In this document: positions 1 through 12,382 of the stretch, piece by piece
How positions within the stretch are numbered: position 1 is the stretch's first letter
Layout: every line of letters begins with the position of its first letter
NCBI GenBank assembly: GCA_025617745.1
Contig: CM046853.1
Span: 29,267,822 to 29,331,821, forward strand
Length of the DNA: 64,000 nt
Direction of reading: 5' to 3'
DNA from: Heliocidaris erythrogramma
Taxonomy: Eukaryota > Echinodermata > Echinoidea > Camarodonta > Echinometridae
Notes under the pieces: model-generated
The model's input: only the letters and a program-made list of their open reading frames with translations
Databases searched by the model: none
Told to the model about the DNA's origin: nothing
Made by a program: the position numbers and the translations under genes

Positions 1-599
1 GATTCGTTTACATAACAGCATGGTAAATGAGTCATATTCATTCTTATTGCTAGAAAATTTCACTTGATGCTATTTTATATTTGTCTTCATCAGTAATATG
101 TCATTTTTTGTTGCCCTGATTTGGAAAATATGTTTGATGGTTTGTTTCTTTGCCCAAAAATGTACGATGACATAATGCTTTTCAAAATGTATGAATGATT
201 TCATATCATTTATAATCAATAAATAATTTGCATTTTATTGTTTCATAAGAGACACTGTACATTCGATTGTTATAATATATTACATGCAATCATTGTGTAA
301 TCTTTGAATAAGTATACTACCCTATAATATGTTTTGTAAATATGTATATAACAATTTTGTTTCTATACTGAGCTAAAGTAGTCTTTATACTTCTTGTATG
401 CCATTTCAAAATAACCCATATATAAATGGTTATTTTTCAACAGATTTTTGAAAATATCACCGTCTATACATTATGAATTAAGATGATAGGAATGTGCAAC
501 AATTTCAACATTTTCGTAAAACCAATTTTGATTACGAGGATACCATATTCTTTGTATATACATGTATATATATATATTTATGTATGTTCTTATTTATTT

Positions 600-751
600 T
601 TGGTTATGAGTTTATTTTCATGATTTTGTTGGCTATTATTGTTACTTACTATTGCTATCAGGGCCTCATGGAAGACCACCAATATTGGTGATAATGAGTC
701 ACCCTGTATAAATATCAGAAATAAATAAATAAATAAATAAATAAATAAATA
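600..751 (+). mobile_element. 3' terminal fragment of a non-LTR retrotransposon (LINE)
   Basis: A short open stretch ends in residues QGLMEDHQYW and a stop, followed by a short 3' tail (GAGTCACCCTGTATAAAT) and about eight TAAA/AATA units at 721-751. An end with a short 3' UTR and an (AAAT)n-type tail is typical of CR1/Jockey-like LINEs that insert by target-primed reverse transcription and are truncated at the 5' side. No reverse transcriptase motif is visible upstream, so only the last part of the element remains. The family is inferred from the tail style and general resemblance and cannot be fixed without a library search. Confidence 0.45.
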
Positions 752-1375
752 TACTCAAAAGATTTTCTAGATGGAGATGTCTTCTCCATGAATATTCTTC
801 GCTTCATCAACATGGATAAAGCAAAACAACTATTTCCCAGGAAATTTGCAGCTATTTCCTGACCTGTTAAACAATATTGTCAAAAAAGAAATGGTAAAGG
901 AGAAAGGGATTAATCGACTACGAACAGTCAGTCGCCACGACAAACTTTGATTTTAATAGGTCAATCGATTCAGTAGCCCTTAGGGAAATCCTTTATAGTT
1001 AACTTTTACAATTAACTTATGAAACGGTGTATCGTTTAAACTATGCAGACCTGCAGCTAAAGCAATTTTGGAATTAAAGCTTCCAGATTTTGCAATCAAG
1101 AGGATCAAAATATTATTTGATTCTTGACAATTTATTTCAGCCTACATAATTATCTTTTCATTTGCCGCCGTATCATTATCATTGAGTAAATATTTCCGTC
1201 AACCGTGTAGGTTTGATAATAAATCCTCTATTATATGAGAAAACTCTGGTCCAAAAATGCATGTTTCATATTTTTTAAGCCAGCATGATCAGATGAACTT
1301 ATCAGAACAAATTCTCCACATTTTCGCTGGAATTCATTGAAGTGATTCGAATCTGTGGAGAGACCAATTTGCCTT

Positions 1376-1441
1376 GTGGGTGTGTTTGTGTGTGATTGTG
1401 TGCGCGCGCGCGCGATTGTGTGTGTGCGTTGGAGTGTGTGG
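1376..1441. repeat. GT/GC microsatellite
   Basis: Alternating purine-pyrimidine tract of TG and CG dinucleotides, including an uninterrupted (GC)n core at about 1402-1413. Such tracts can adopt Z-DNA. Nothing suggests a gene; the minus-strand reading frames across it are low-complexity. Confidence 0.8.
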
Positions 1442-2284
1442 AGCATAGGTGTGGAGTGAGTGAAACGGGGTGACGAGATATAGCTAGGTGGTTGTGGTCA
1501 GCGATCATTCCAGATAGTTGCAGTCAAACACCTTCAGTTGAGTTTAAAAAATCATGAAAGATCTCGACGGGATATGATAATAATGTACACGTCACTGACG
1601 GTTTCCATTGATATGGAACTGATATGGAATGAAGTGAGAAGATTTCCATTAAAGATTTAAAGTTCTCTTACAATGTTTTTTTTTAATTACCAAGGGTCGC
1701 TTTCATCTTTAACCTCCTATAAGACTCTAGAAAAACACTATAATAAGAAGCTAGCTAGTCCCTAGCTGCCCGGCCGGCTAGCGCTAGCGCTACGTACATC
1801 GGCAGTCGCTAGACCAGTCGTTTCGATTTAGTGTGCATCTAGTCTATTATGTTCGTGTTAGATCTATCTTTAGATCTATAGGTCTACTCCGGTGTCAGTA
1901 ATATATTAAACACATTTTATCTCACCTAACAATGCCATTCCATCTCTCCATATTGATCAAAGAGACTCAGTGTTGTTAATTCACAATTTCCAAGTTGTGT
2001 CATCACATAGTTAATGTTATAGTGTCGGTGGCTCTTTCCTTTTTTTCGGGCATAGATTATGCAGCGCAGATAAATAGGTCAACTAAAACATGCGGTACGT
2101 ATGCCCATTTGTATTGTTTTAATTCTCTATCTGAATCCCTTCAGCAATGTCAGCAGCCCATTGGACCATTAATTTTGAGCATCCTCCCTAGTGCGCTGAG
2201 ATATAGGGTAGACTCTTTGTGCATTAGAATAAGAATGTTTTTTCTTTTAAGAATTTTGGCTTAGAAAAAATTTAAGATTTTAAG

Positions 2285-2665
2285 GACAAGGTGTGGCGCA
2301 ATCGGTTAGTCGTCAGGCTCTGCATATGACTTTAGTCATTTATTTTAAGCGTGCATGGGTTCGAGTACCGCGCCTGACCTGACAAAAATGATTGTCGCTG
2401 CATTGGGTGTAACGTGCCCCTCCCCTCCGCTTCCGATTCAGGCTCGGGTTCAGGGGACAACACTGGACGTACTGGAGGCCTCGTGTGTAGGAGAGTCACT
2501 CCATATGCATGTTAGTACGCTACACTTATCGCAAAGAGTAGGGTACTGTAAACCCGGTGTTCCTGTATACACATCAGGTATTCTGTCTTCGTACAGACCG
2601 TCGTGCTGGGCTGCGTAGTCCTTTGACGATTACCAGAAGAAGAAAAGGAAGAAGAAGAAGAAGAA
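2285..2665 (+). mobile_element. tRNA-derived SINE
   Basis: The head has a recognisable pol III promoter: an A-box-like TGGCGCAATCGGTTAGTCG at about 2293 and a B-box GGTTCGAGTACC at 2358-2369. The anticodon region is expanded and degenerate, so this is not a working tRNA. A body of about 250 bp follows, with CTTTGACGATTACCAGAAG close to the 3' end, and then a GAA-rich tail (GAAGAAGAAGAAG, 2637-2665). Head, body and simple-repeat tail in this order are the SINE plan. The plus-strand frame at 2355-2618 lies inside the SINE body and is not a gene. Confidence 0.7.
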
Positions 2666-2932
2666 CTCCGAAAAATCAGTTTCAAAAAGTCTAAATGTTA
2701 AGAAAAAGTTCTTAGCAAATATCTTTATATTAAATAGGCCTACGCATTTTGATTAAAACTTTTTCTTAAGAAAAAAGATGAGAATTTTTCTTTTAGATAT
2801 CCTTCTTAAATAGTTTGTAGAATACGGGCCCAGAGTTCCGAGTGAGAATCTTCTGACTAGGCACGTTAAAATTTGTAAATGTCTTTATTGTTCACAATTT
2901 GTATCATGCTTGGAATATGCCTCGTCAGCTAG

Positions 2933-2948
2933 CCCCCCCCCCCCCCCC
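2933..2948. repeat. poly-C run (16 C)
   Basis: Uninterrupted run of 16 cytosines. Similar G or C runs recur through the window (for example 6328-6348, 8951-8965, 17459-17468, 33277-33291, 38177-38189). Their exact lengths are likely to be unreliable in any assembly. Confidence 0.9.
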
Positions 2949-5900
2949 ACGACAGTTTTCCCCGGCAACTGTATTAAACCCTCAAACAATCACCCTATGG
3001 ACCCTTACAATGGAATACTTATTATCAACTAGCACAACTACCCTAAGTTACTTGCTGGTAATTGTACAAGGAGTCAGTTTTAAGGAGGTAGTTATCCGAG
3101 GGTAGTGTTTCAGTGTAGTGATTTATAGCCAGGGGGTAGTAGTGCTGAAAAGTTCTTACTTGGCTACAAGGAAAATTCGACGGTAGTCTTCTTCAGGCAG
3201 GGACAAATCACAGCATCGTACTTAGCTGTGCACTCCTTTACACACGAAATAGTTCCAAATTTTACGCCCCAAGCCGGCATTACAGCATCACCACTAAAAT
3301 TTCAAATTTGAACATGGTTCAAGTGTCAGATACTGGACCCTAAAAGATGCACATTTTCACCTCTCGATGTTCAATGTTGCACTCTTCTCTTTTCAGGTTT
3401 CGTCCAGAGTGCCATTTTAAAAGTTGTAATGTTAAAATTTGTTCCTTATTATAGGGTGCCGGTATTGTCCCGTTCGGCATGCACATTTGAACCTTTATTC
3501 TTTTCTTGTTGTGTTTCATGCCTTGTCCAAGGGGAGGGGTGAGGGGGGGGGGGGGTATTTTAGGATCGAATATGTCTGAGCTGTAGGCTGCAAGAATATG
3601 TGTGGGGGCATGTGTAAACATTTGATATTTGTTTTATGTGAGTGTGCAGAGCCCTTGCAGATTAACTCTCCGCCCGAGATATGAAGCATCGCATTGGACA
3701 AGCTTGCCATCACCGTGAAATTTCATCCACGTTTCTCAATAAATCTGAAAAATGCACAGACTTTTTAAGTTTTGTTATATTTCCATGATATGATCATACA
3801 CTTGGTTCAAAATCAAGCTTCAACCTTTACAACGATAGGATATTATAAAAGTTATAGTAGAATAATTCTTATGAAAAACTGAGTCGATCAGGCCGTGAAT
3901 CATAATGAGAACACTAACTTGAGTTCCTTTATACGATTTGAAGAACTGTATCTCAAATCAGAAAAGGCACAAGCTGGAAAAGAATATAAAGATACCAAAG
4001 ACAAAATTATACTATGCTGGTAACATTACTTTGGAAACAAATCTTGTTATTTCTTTGCATTAGTTCGTTATCTCTATGAAGGGATTTGGCTTTTACCTTT
4101 CCCTCATATGAAAACTTCTCAAGGAATTGAATAGAATTAACAAATTTTCCTGCATATATTCCTAGCACCCAATCCGAATTTAAGATCAACGAACTAGTAA
4201 TCAATTCCAGTATTATTCCGAAATCCATTAACGGCTTTACCACTAATGTCGTCACTCCCTTCTCCTCTCTTTATTCTGATGCATTTACTTTAACTCACCA
4301 AGATGTATATATGAAGAGGGGATTAATATTGTTCATATTTCTGTTGGAATAGTACTTTTAATTTAGCGGAGGAAGACTCATCAGTAGCGTTATATCGGTA
4401 TTGAAAGGGCAACTCTGTATTTATGAGAATGATATAATAATGAATAAGATTAATACATGGATCTTCATTTGATATGTAGTTATAGTATTTTAGAATAACC
4501 TGTCATAATTAAATACATGTAAATATCAAGGGAAAATGTGGTTCCCTGCCTAACTTTTTAAGCAGACAACACACCTTTTTTGCAGCTGTGACTATATAGC
4601 ATTCTCACTTGCTTCACAATGTATCCCTGTTTATGCCTTCGCCTTAGGATATTTTATAGCATTTTGATAGGTAGGTAGTCCAAACTATTCGATTTATTAA
4701 ATGTGTTAATCTGTTAAAAAATTTTAATGGCCAAAGATTATGTATACTTACCGTAGTATAAAAAGTAGGGTAGGAAAGTAAAAAGTGAATAGGAATTCAT
4801 AAGAAAATGGCACTATAATTTAATCACCTCATGGTAAAGATGAGAAATGATTTGCATAAACCTACCCCAAAAGAGTTAAATATTGAGCAGTTTTTACGGG
4901 ATAAAGAAGAATTAGCAGTAGGAAATTATAGACATCAGCAGAACCTTGCACTTATAAATTATTGTTAAAAAAAACCCAACAAAAATTCTAAAGGAGTTGT
5001 TCAAATTTTAGATCTTTGTAGAAAAAAAAGAAAAAAGGTGATGTACAGTTATTTCTTTGCCAAAAAACCAAAACAAAACAAAACAGTGTTAAGGCTTTAT
5101 TCAATGTTGCAAATATTTTTATAATGAGAATAATAATAATAATAATAAAATCAGCATGCGGACGAACGTAGTCCTAAAAATTTAAATCCTCGGGGTGATC
5201 TGAAATCTTTAAATAAACAAACAACATGAATACTTTATAGAAAAGGGAATAAAATTTAGGAATTGGTAAGAAAATTACAATGGCAGACGTCCCACTTTTT
5301 TCGATACTGAAAAAGACTTTTCTCCCACGTTTTTACAAATTGTTTTCAATCATACATAATACAAAATTTTAAAAAACATTGTAGCACAACGTGTCCTTGA
5401 GGAAGTCGCTATATTCATTTCTACAAGAAATTTTCTTTGCCTTCATACCACTATCAATACTATTCCGAATGCCTGCTTCATGACGCTGACGAAATAAGTG
5501 GCTTCTGTTTCAAGAGAGTGCAACTTCTGATCTGATTAATATTAAATTTAAAGTTATTTAAGTTAAATTTACTATTATTATTTATATGTAATGTCTTTTA
5601 TAAAATCTTCATATGTGCCAATCAGAGAGGAAAGTATAAAGAAAAGTATCTAGTTTCGATCCTCGGTGTTACTACAATTCCCACTTTTTTCTTTGCCTGT
5701 TACCTATTTAAAATTTTCATTTTTTTTTTTAAATTTTAATTACGATTTTATTTTATTTTCATTTTGATTTCTCAATGTAATAGTTGTGCAGTTAACAATT
5801 TAAAAAAAAAATTGACAACGAATATAAGTGCAGAGCCATTTTCAATCATTGAAAGCAAATTAAAGAACATTAACATTTAAGTTGTAAGGGAATAAAATAA

Positions 5901-7689
5901 TAACAGTGAAGACTACATTAAAATAATCATATGAAAATGAGAATGTAAAAGAGACCAGCAAATGAGAAAAGCTTGTAGAAGCGCTGGTCCCTGGCAAAAA
6001 GTAAATTATAAATCTTGCAAAAGATAAACATTAAAATGGGCAATCATGCAAAACATTTCACAATGGGTTTATAAAAATATAAAAGGGGGAAGGAGAAGAA
6101 AAGGGGAAATAAAAGGTGTAGAAAAAGAAAAAATATACATGACTTTATAATAAAAATCATAAACGACACAAACAACAAAAAATACGTTTTATCAATGAGA
6201 AAGCAATGAAAGATATTGTAAAAACAAAAAGCTGGACACTGGCAAGACTTAAAGGATTAAACTTTATAAAAGACAGAACAAGAAGGACGGTGTGACATGT
6301 GACATGGGAGGATTAGGATTGGAGGATGGGGGGGGGGGGGGGGGGGGGAGGCGGGATCTGGAAGGTTTTATTCAATTTAAAGATTTTACTACACAAGTAA
6401 ACAAAACATAGTATTAACAGATGCCAGTCTTAAATAAAGGCATTTTCAAGGCGTATGGACTTTTTATATTTTTGCAAGTAATTTTTTTGGAGTGTCTTTT
6501 TTTGTGCAGTAAGCAATTTGTGCATTATCATGCAGCTAATGCAAGATCTAGGTAATCATAACAGACTTTGGAAATGAATACTTTTTCTTAAAGATTAATA
6601 TGGTAATATGGTAAAATGATGATGATGATGACTGGATGATGGTGTATTACCATTCTGGAATAGTAATATATAAAATACATGAACTATTTCCTTCTTTCTA
6701 TTTCTGTGAACATTTTGGAAGTTTGAACGAAGGATTTGCAAATTTTGGTGAATTGGGTCATGGGCTTCCTTATATAATTCATTCCATTGTCCTATGCAAA
6801 GAAAGGAAATAATTTTAAGTTATAGGTCTACGTCTGTTTTTGTGTGGTTTAGTTGTCAATTGCCACTTGGATGGGGCGCCAAAACATAATTTGAGAAAGA
6901 GAAAGAATAGAAAGAAAAAGAAAATTATGATTATATTGTGGATTATATATGCCCCCAATATGGAGGATAAATTGCATTAGAAACTATGTCTCTTTAGAGT
7001 ATAAAATGCGAATAGTTTTCTCAAGCTTGTTCGCTTTGCACCTTCAGATAACGTTGCCTCAGGATCTTGTACAATTTTCACGCCCCTATATACATATAAT
7101 CATGACATTTAGTTTAGAAAATCTCGTCGCTCTTCTCCATAATATAAATGTAGGCCTTTAAGTTTCAGCAGCTTCTTTTTATGTATTTTGCCCCGGATAC
7201 AGGAAAAAGCTAAAAGAGCACTTGCAAAGTATTTCAACATTTGAAATAAATCTTGAGTTTTACTTGCCTTACTAAATTCCTCGAAGAATTCTCCTGGGTT
7301 TTCATGAATTCTACGACCCATTTGAAAAAAACTGTTTATCAATGTTCATAATTCAAAACGCTATACCAATTGATTGCAGTGATCCTTTGCGAATTTTCAC
7401 TAATATATATTTAAAAAAAAAAGAAAAATTAGTTACCAAACTTTCCTTGCACACAAATAAATGATCAGTTAATTACCAGCTATTCATGTCAAGGGAGATA
7501 ACAATACGTGTGCAGACAGTAGGTCATGACCAGGGGGTTGTCAAAATTAATATATATTTTTTGCACCAGGCCTTTGTAGGCTTCCCCTTTCCGTTTGAAC
7601 TGGCTGCCTGTCCTAGCAATAAACAAATAAGACAAAAGACTTCATGCACAGCTGATTGTCAACAAATTGGAGTGGTGAGTACAAAATGA
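2949..7689. other. AT-rich stretch without recognisable gene
   Basis: I see no conserved coding segment, RNA gene or complete mobile element in these 4.7 kb. It holds a G run near 3544, an ATA microsatellite at about 5130-5147, a G21 run at 6328-6348 and a GATGAT tract near 6616. Reading frames are short and lack family motifs. The end of a MITE-like element reading AGAATACGGGCCC lies just before it at about 2821-2833. Confidence 0.5.
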
Positions 7690-8151
7690 TAAAAGCTGAT
7701 TGATAGTGAGGTACGTTTTCATGAACCTACTTGACCATGCAATTAACAACAGAGCAACCAGTATTTCTGGTAACAAAATGGGGACGATCTGGGGGACTTT
7801 AATAAATCATGGAAATGCAAGTATCAATTTACACCAACAGAGCTTTGTCATCCCTAGCTCATTTTTACCGATTGAGGTGTCATATGAAAGGGCAGAAAAT
7901 GAACTTTCTAGAAATGTGATTATCTCTTTGAAATTCAGATATCGTTGGCCAAACGACTTTTTGGTAGCCCTGCTTCATATTGTCTTTATTCACTCATGCG
8001 TGAAGTATGTATCATAATTATGAGTGGCATCAAATGAAAGAAGAGGATTCGAGCTTTACAAATATGTGTCATTTATTACTCATATTTGTGATCAAGATAT
8101 GATTAAACATCGATAAATCTCGGTTTCATGTTTTCTGGGACGCACTGTATA
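7690..8151. mobile_element. Probable one-ended fragment of a mariner-like element
   Basis: The stretch ends in CTGGGACGCACTGTAT at about 8137-8152, read inward from the right as ATACAGTGCGTCCCAG. That form resembles the terminal inverted repeat of Tc1/mariner-like elements, which begin CAGTGCGTCCC next to a TA. No matching left terminus was found within a few kb, so the copy is either truncated or the match is chance. A 105-codon open frame (7700-8017, plus) inside it has no transposase motif, and I do not call it a gene. Confidence 0.3.
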
Positions 8152-9056
8152 GGATTATAATGCGAAAACATTAGAACGGCAATATTAAGCCTATTAATAT
8201 AATAAATTTTCAGCACATTGTTAGAGTTGAACAATCAATCAATGTGATGGCGATAATTAACATTATTAATAATTCGCATAGCCTTTTTTTCTGTAATAAC
8301 AGAACTCTGTCTAATATGTATACCGCACTGTTTCCCCAGGTTTATATTCCGTAATCTAGATATTGCAAAACTAGTGTGGAGTGTGGAAATTACGTGGTTA
8401 ATATTTTTCTTAAGCTCGACCACAATAGCTTTGCTCTTGAAAATTAAATATATTTTGATGTTTTCGCCGCTTTTCATAAAAAAATCATCCCGTCTACACA
8501 TTCAAGGGATATCCAGGGCTGCAGTATTGAATCAATATTTCACTTATATTCCTCTACATTTCCTTCTTTTTTTAAAAAATCTGTTAATAATTGTTTTAAA
8601 TCTTATATATTATTAAAAGGTATAGTCTATAAACATAGTTTTCAATCATTTTTGTTTCCAATTATTATTTTTACATCTTTCTGCCAATAGCCTGAGGCTT
8701 TGTTCGTATACTAAGCACCGATCGTCATGCCCAAAGACCACCCAATTGATAAAATGCAATGTACAATGTAACACCCAAACAACAGCAAAACAAACAAATA
8801 CAAACCTTTTTCATAGTTATTGATAATAACTGATGGAATCGACAGGCACACTGAATCATTCTCACCTCACATCCCTACGTATCACGGGAGTATAATGTCA
8901 AATCGGAAAAAATTGTCGTTCTTTTGGCTTGATACCCGGACGGATATGATGCCCCCCCCCCCCCCTCCCCAAATATATCTCATTCGGCTTTATAAACTGA
9001 GCTTATTTATTGAATTAAAAAAGGAAGACAAGAAATGGAGGGTGGAAGACACCCCA

Positions 9057-9142
9057 AAATTAAGGAGAGAAAAGACAGGGAAAGAATCGAGAGAAAGAGA
9101 GAGGGGAGCGAGAGACAAGATAGGGAGAGGGAGGGGGAGAGG

Positions 9143-9187
<45 letters not shown>

Positions 9188-9212
9188 GAGAGCGAAGAGA
9201 GAGAAATAGGGA
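9057..9212. repeat. GA-rich microsatellite
   Basis: Nearly pure GA/GGGAGA purine tract with an uninterrupted (GA)n core around 9145-9180. It produces long low-complexity frames (Arg/Glu-rich on plus, Leu/Ser-rich on minus) that are artefacts. Confidence 0.9.
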
Positions 9213-9436
9213 AAAGGTGGATGCAAACAGTCATGCACTTTGAGCGCAATTCAAATAGTAATATTGCCCCCGTGCCGGTGCAATATTCCTCTATCAAAAT
9301 ACCACTCCATCCAGACCACATGGTCTCCTCTTACCCCCGATTTATATGTAACTTTAACCACGTTCATCAGTTTATCGCATCTTAGTGCCTAACACTTACA
9401 TTTCATTATACCATGTTATATTATGCTATGCATGCC

Positions 9437-9568
9437 TACACTCTAAAACAAGCGGGGTACAATAATTTTACCCAGTATTGGGTAAAAAGGAACCTGCAAG
9501 ATTTTAACACGCATGTTCCCTTAGTACACAATATTGGGTTAAATTTACCCAACTGGTTTTTTAGTGTA
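9437..9568. mobile_element. Small MITE with TA target sites
   Basis: Left end CACTCTAAAACAAGCGGGTA-like and right end AACTGGTTTTTTAGTG form imperfect terminal inverted repeats. Both are bordered by TA (9437-9438 and 9567-9568), the target duplication of Tc1/mariner-type elements. Internal inverted motifs (ACCCAGTATTGGGT and AATATTGGGTT) extend the arms. The element is about 128 bp, with no coding capacity. Confidence 0.6.
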
Positions 9569-10378
9569 AACAGTGTGTTTGCGACCCCATACTTATTTTT
9601 CTTTTGAATTAGTTAATGACCAAAAGAACAACAAGAACAAAAAATATTGCAGTATAGATGATGTAATGAGATTTGGAGACATCAAGATACTTGCAATATG
9701 CGCAAAAGGTAATATTAAGTCTTTCATATCGCTTACCAAGTTTTCCAAAGCTTAGTTTTGGGGCGGATTTTTTGATCGCCGTTTATTGCAAGATAGATCA
9801 ATTACCCTATTTACGGAAAATAGCGGAAACCTTGTATTTGGGATCTAGTTCCATACTGTGAGGATCTAAGTACAGAGTTTATATTCATCCCTTTCGGGTG
9901 GCCGAATATAGCTGACACCAACTTTAAGGTATACTATGGCAGTAAAGGTCATCCACCTGGTTGAGGCCTTTATATGAGAAATCTTTAAAAGAGGAAAAAA
10001 AGAAAGAAAAAGAAAAGGGTACTCAAGACTTGCCAGAGCAAGTAGCATCGGGAGTGATAAAACTGTCAGAAACGAAATGCATTGAAATCCGTGACGGAAT
10101 ATCTGGGTTATTTAAAACATATTTTGTGAGCTGATAGAGATTTGTTTAAAGAGCTAGCGAGACATGGTGCGGAAGTTATCCGTCTAAGGCACGGTACATT
10201 TTATCACTCGTCTTATAGTAAAATCCAGTTTGATATCAAGTTGGTTTTAATAAAAGCAGAAAGATGAGAGAATCAGATGAGCAAAGTATGTGAAAAATCC
10301 GATTAAAGTATAAGAAAGGTATGATGTTTTGAAATTGCAATCAATCAAAATCATTTGAGAAAAAATACATTGCTCTTA
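9569..10378. other. No feature recognised
   Basis: Unremarkable AT-rich sequence between a small MITE and the large foldback element. Short frames here have no recognisable domain. Confidence 0.4.
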
Positions 10379-10710
10379 GTGGGGCGGCACAGCAACAAAT
10401 TCCAGGCCAATTGTGCATTTTATGGTAAAAACGCCAAATTTGGCACACAGGTACATGAATATGTTATCAGCAAACATGGATATTGAGTCACCAAGAATTT
10501 GGGCCCTGGGGCCAGTTGTGCGCGTTCATTTAAATGGCTGCCACATGTTATATTTTCTTTATATTTTGTAAAAAATGATAATTTTTACAAAATTTAAGTA
10601 TAATAAATTGTGTTGCAGTCGTATTTAAGTTTTCAGGGCACAACATTCTGATAAAACATTTAGGTGCCCATTTTTTTTCCCAAATACGTAAAATATATAA
10701 TAAATTATTG

Positions 10711-11200
10711 TGAGTTGGAATAACTCCACGTTCCGGTCAGAATGCTCTGGCCGTCGTCAGGAGAATGAGAAGAGCGAATAAATCAGCAGAATTTATATAT
10801 GAAGCAGCAATTCAATAAATAAAATGGATGCAAACACATAACATAGAAAGAAATAGTAACAGTAACATCAAAGTACCTACATTGAAAGGATAAATAACAT
10901 CAAGGTACCTGCATTGAAAGGATAAGTGACATCAAACGAATCCTGTGTTGAAAAGAAAACATTGAAAGCAAGTGAACAATAGGACTAAGAAATCAATTAA
11001 CCGTCTGGATAAGCTGGAAACAAAAGGGGGGATTGGGACCGTAGGTAATCTGTGGAGATTCTGCTGATTTATTCGCTCTTCTCATTCTCCTGACGACGGC
11101 CAGAGCATTCTGACCGGAACGTGGAGTTATTCCAACTCACATGGTTGTACCGCAAACCTTTTTTCTGAATTACAACTTCACCATGCAAACCTTCAAATCC
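10711..11200. mobile_element. Penelope-like insertion with 83 bp inverted repeats and 15 bp target duplication
   Basis: The 15-mer TATAATAAATTATTG occurs at 10696-10710 and again at 11201-11215, flanking a 490 bp insert. Inside, 10710-10792 and 11058-11140 are perfect inverted repeats of 83 bp. The right repeat is followed by a 60 bp unpaired tail (11141-11200). A 15 bp duplication is too long for most DNA transposons and fits target-primed retrotransposition. Inverted terminal repeats plus a short tail are known for Penelope-like elements, whose terminal repeats commonly carry hammerhead ribozymes. No reverse transcriptase or GIY-YIG coding is present, so this would be a non-autonomous or internally deleted copy. 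The perfect repeats indicate a fairly recent insertion. Confidence 0.5.
11090..11121 (+). ncRNA. Hammerhead-ribozyme-like core in a terminal repeat
   Basis: CTGACGA (11090-11096) matches the hammerhead core CUGANGA. It is followed by a plausible stem II (CGG and CAGA pairing with TCTG and CCG, loop GCAT) and then GGAACGTG. The usual core reads GAAAC-GUH, so one core position and the cleavage-site base differ from consensus. The same sequence occurs on the minus strand in the left repeat. Activity is doubtful; the resemblance matters mainly because Penelope-like elements carry such motifs. Confidence 0.25.
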
Positions 11201-11923
11201 TATAATAAATTATTGCATTGCAAAATATGTTTGAAATTATCCTAATTGTAATCAGAAAAAATACCATATTTAGAATCGACAGAATAGGTGGCTCACGTGC
11301 CCATTGTGCCCCATTGTGAGAAAGGCCCCAAAATATATGTTTGAAATAACAATGTTATTTTAATCTGAATAGCACATTTTGTGATAGTAGCACCAAACCT
11401 GGCACACGTGTACATACAAGTAAATGTGTTATGAGAGAAAGTGTATATTGAGCCATCTCAATGTGGGTCCTTTAGGCCTGTTGTGCCCATTTTTCTGACT
11501 GGCCGCCATAGGGTACTTTTCATGTATAATTTGTCAAATATCAGTATATTAGAGCAAATTCAGATATAATGAAATATTTTGGATTCATATTTAAAATTTC
11601 AAGGGCTCCAAATTCATGGAAAGTATTTTTGTCCCCATTATAAAGTAAGGGCATATTTGAACACCAGTGTAAGATAGAGTCATGAATCGTAGACTATGTG
11701 AAAAATGATTCTAATTGTGATCAGGCAAAGACGGCCTTCTTTAAGATTGGAAAAATCCATGTACGTGGCACGGTCAAACAGGTGTCCATTCTGAAAAAGG
11801 GCCCAAAATATACATATGTTAAAATAAGATTTCAAATCTTTGATTTCATGTTTAAATTGGTAGACAGCTAGTTTTCAAGATCATAGGACGCGCCCTCTAT
11901 CACATGGGTGCATGTGATAGATA

Positions 11924-12337
11924 ATGAAAGACTAATCTTGTACAATCTGATTTAGTTTCAACGCTTATCTTCGAAAAGTTAAGGATTGCCCATGCATATA
12001 CTGTATGTACTGCACTTTATGCCAAATGTCGCGCTTTGTGCTAGTTCGCCTATAAGACATGTTACTTGTCTAGCACCATGACATAATTGGTAATTGATTT
12101 AATACCATGAATACATGCAATGGGAAAATTGCGAAAGACCAATCTCGTACAATCTAATAAGGTTTCATCGCTTATCGAAAAGCTAAGGATTGCCCATCCA
12201 TATATACTGTATGTACTGCTTTATGCAACATGTCGCGCTTTGTGCTAGTTCGCCTATAAGAAATGTTACTTGTCTGGCACCATGACATAATTGGTAATTG
12301 ATTTAATACAATGAATACATGTATAGTTTATATGATG
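11924..12337. repeat. Direct duplication, two units of about 207 bp
   Basis: Unit 1 begins near AGACTAATCTTGTACAATCT (11928) and unit 2 near AGACCAATCTCGTACAATCT (12135). Both run through TCGCGCTTTGTGCTAGTTCGCC, GTTACTTGTCT and ATGACATAATTGGTAATTG in the same order, with several substitutions and small indels. It lies within the left half of the large foldback. Confidence 0.75.
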
Positions 12338-12345
12338 CAGGGTAT

Positions 12346-12348
12346 TCC

Positions 12349-12380
<32 letters not shown>

Positions 12381-12382
12381 TT
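12346..12382. repeat. CT microsatellite
   Basis: A run of CT dinucleotides with one GT interruption, just right of the 207 bp duplication. Confidence 0.85.

Noticed and set aside
2285-2385. Functional tRNA gene
   Set aside because: A and B boxes are present but the anticodon region is expanded and unpaired, and a SINE body and tail follow.
7700-8017. 105-codon plus-strand gene
   Set aside because: Lies in a repeat fragment ending in a mariner-like terminus and has no recognisable domain.
9007-9321. Long overlapping frames in the GA tract (also 23332-23577, 46773-47545, 50372-50581)
   Set aside because: Translations are Arg/Glu- or Leu/Ser-rich low complexity produced by dinucleotide repeats.
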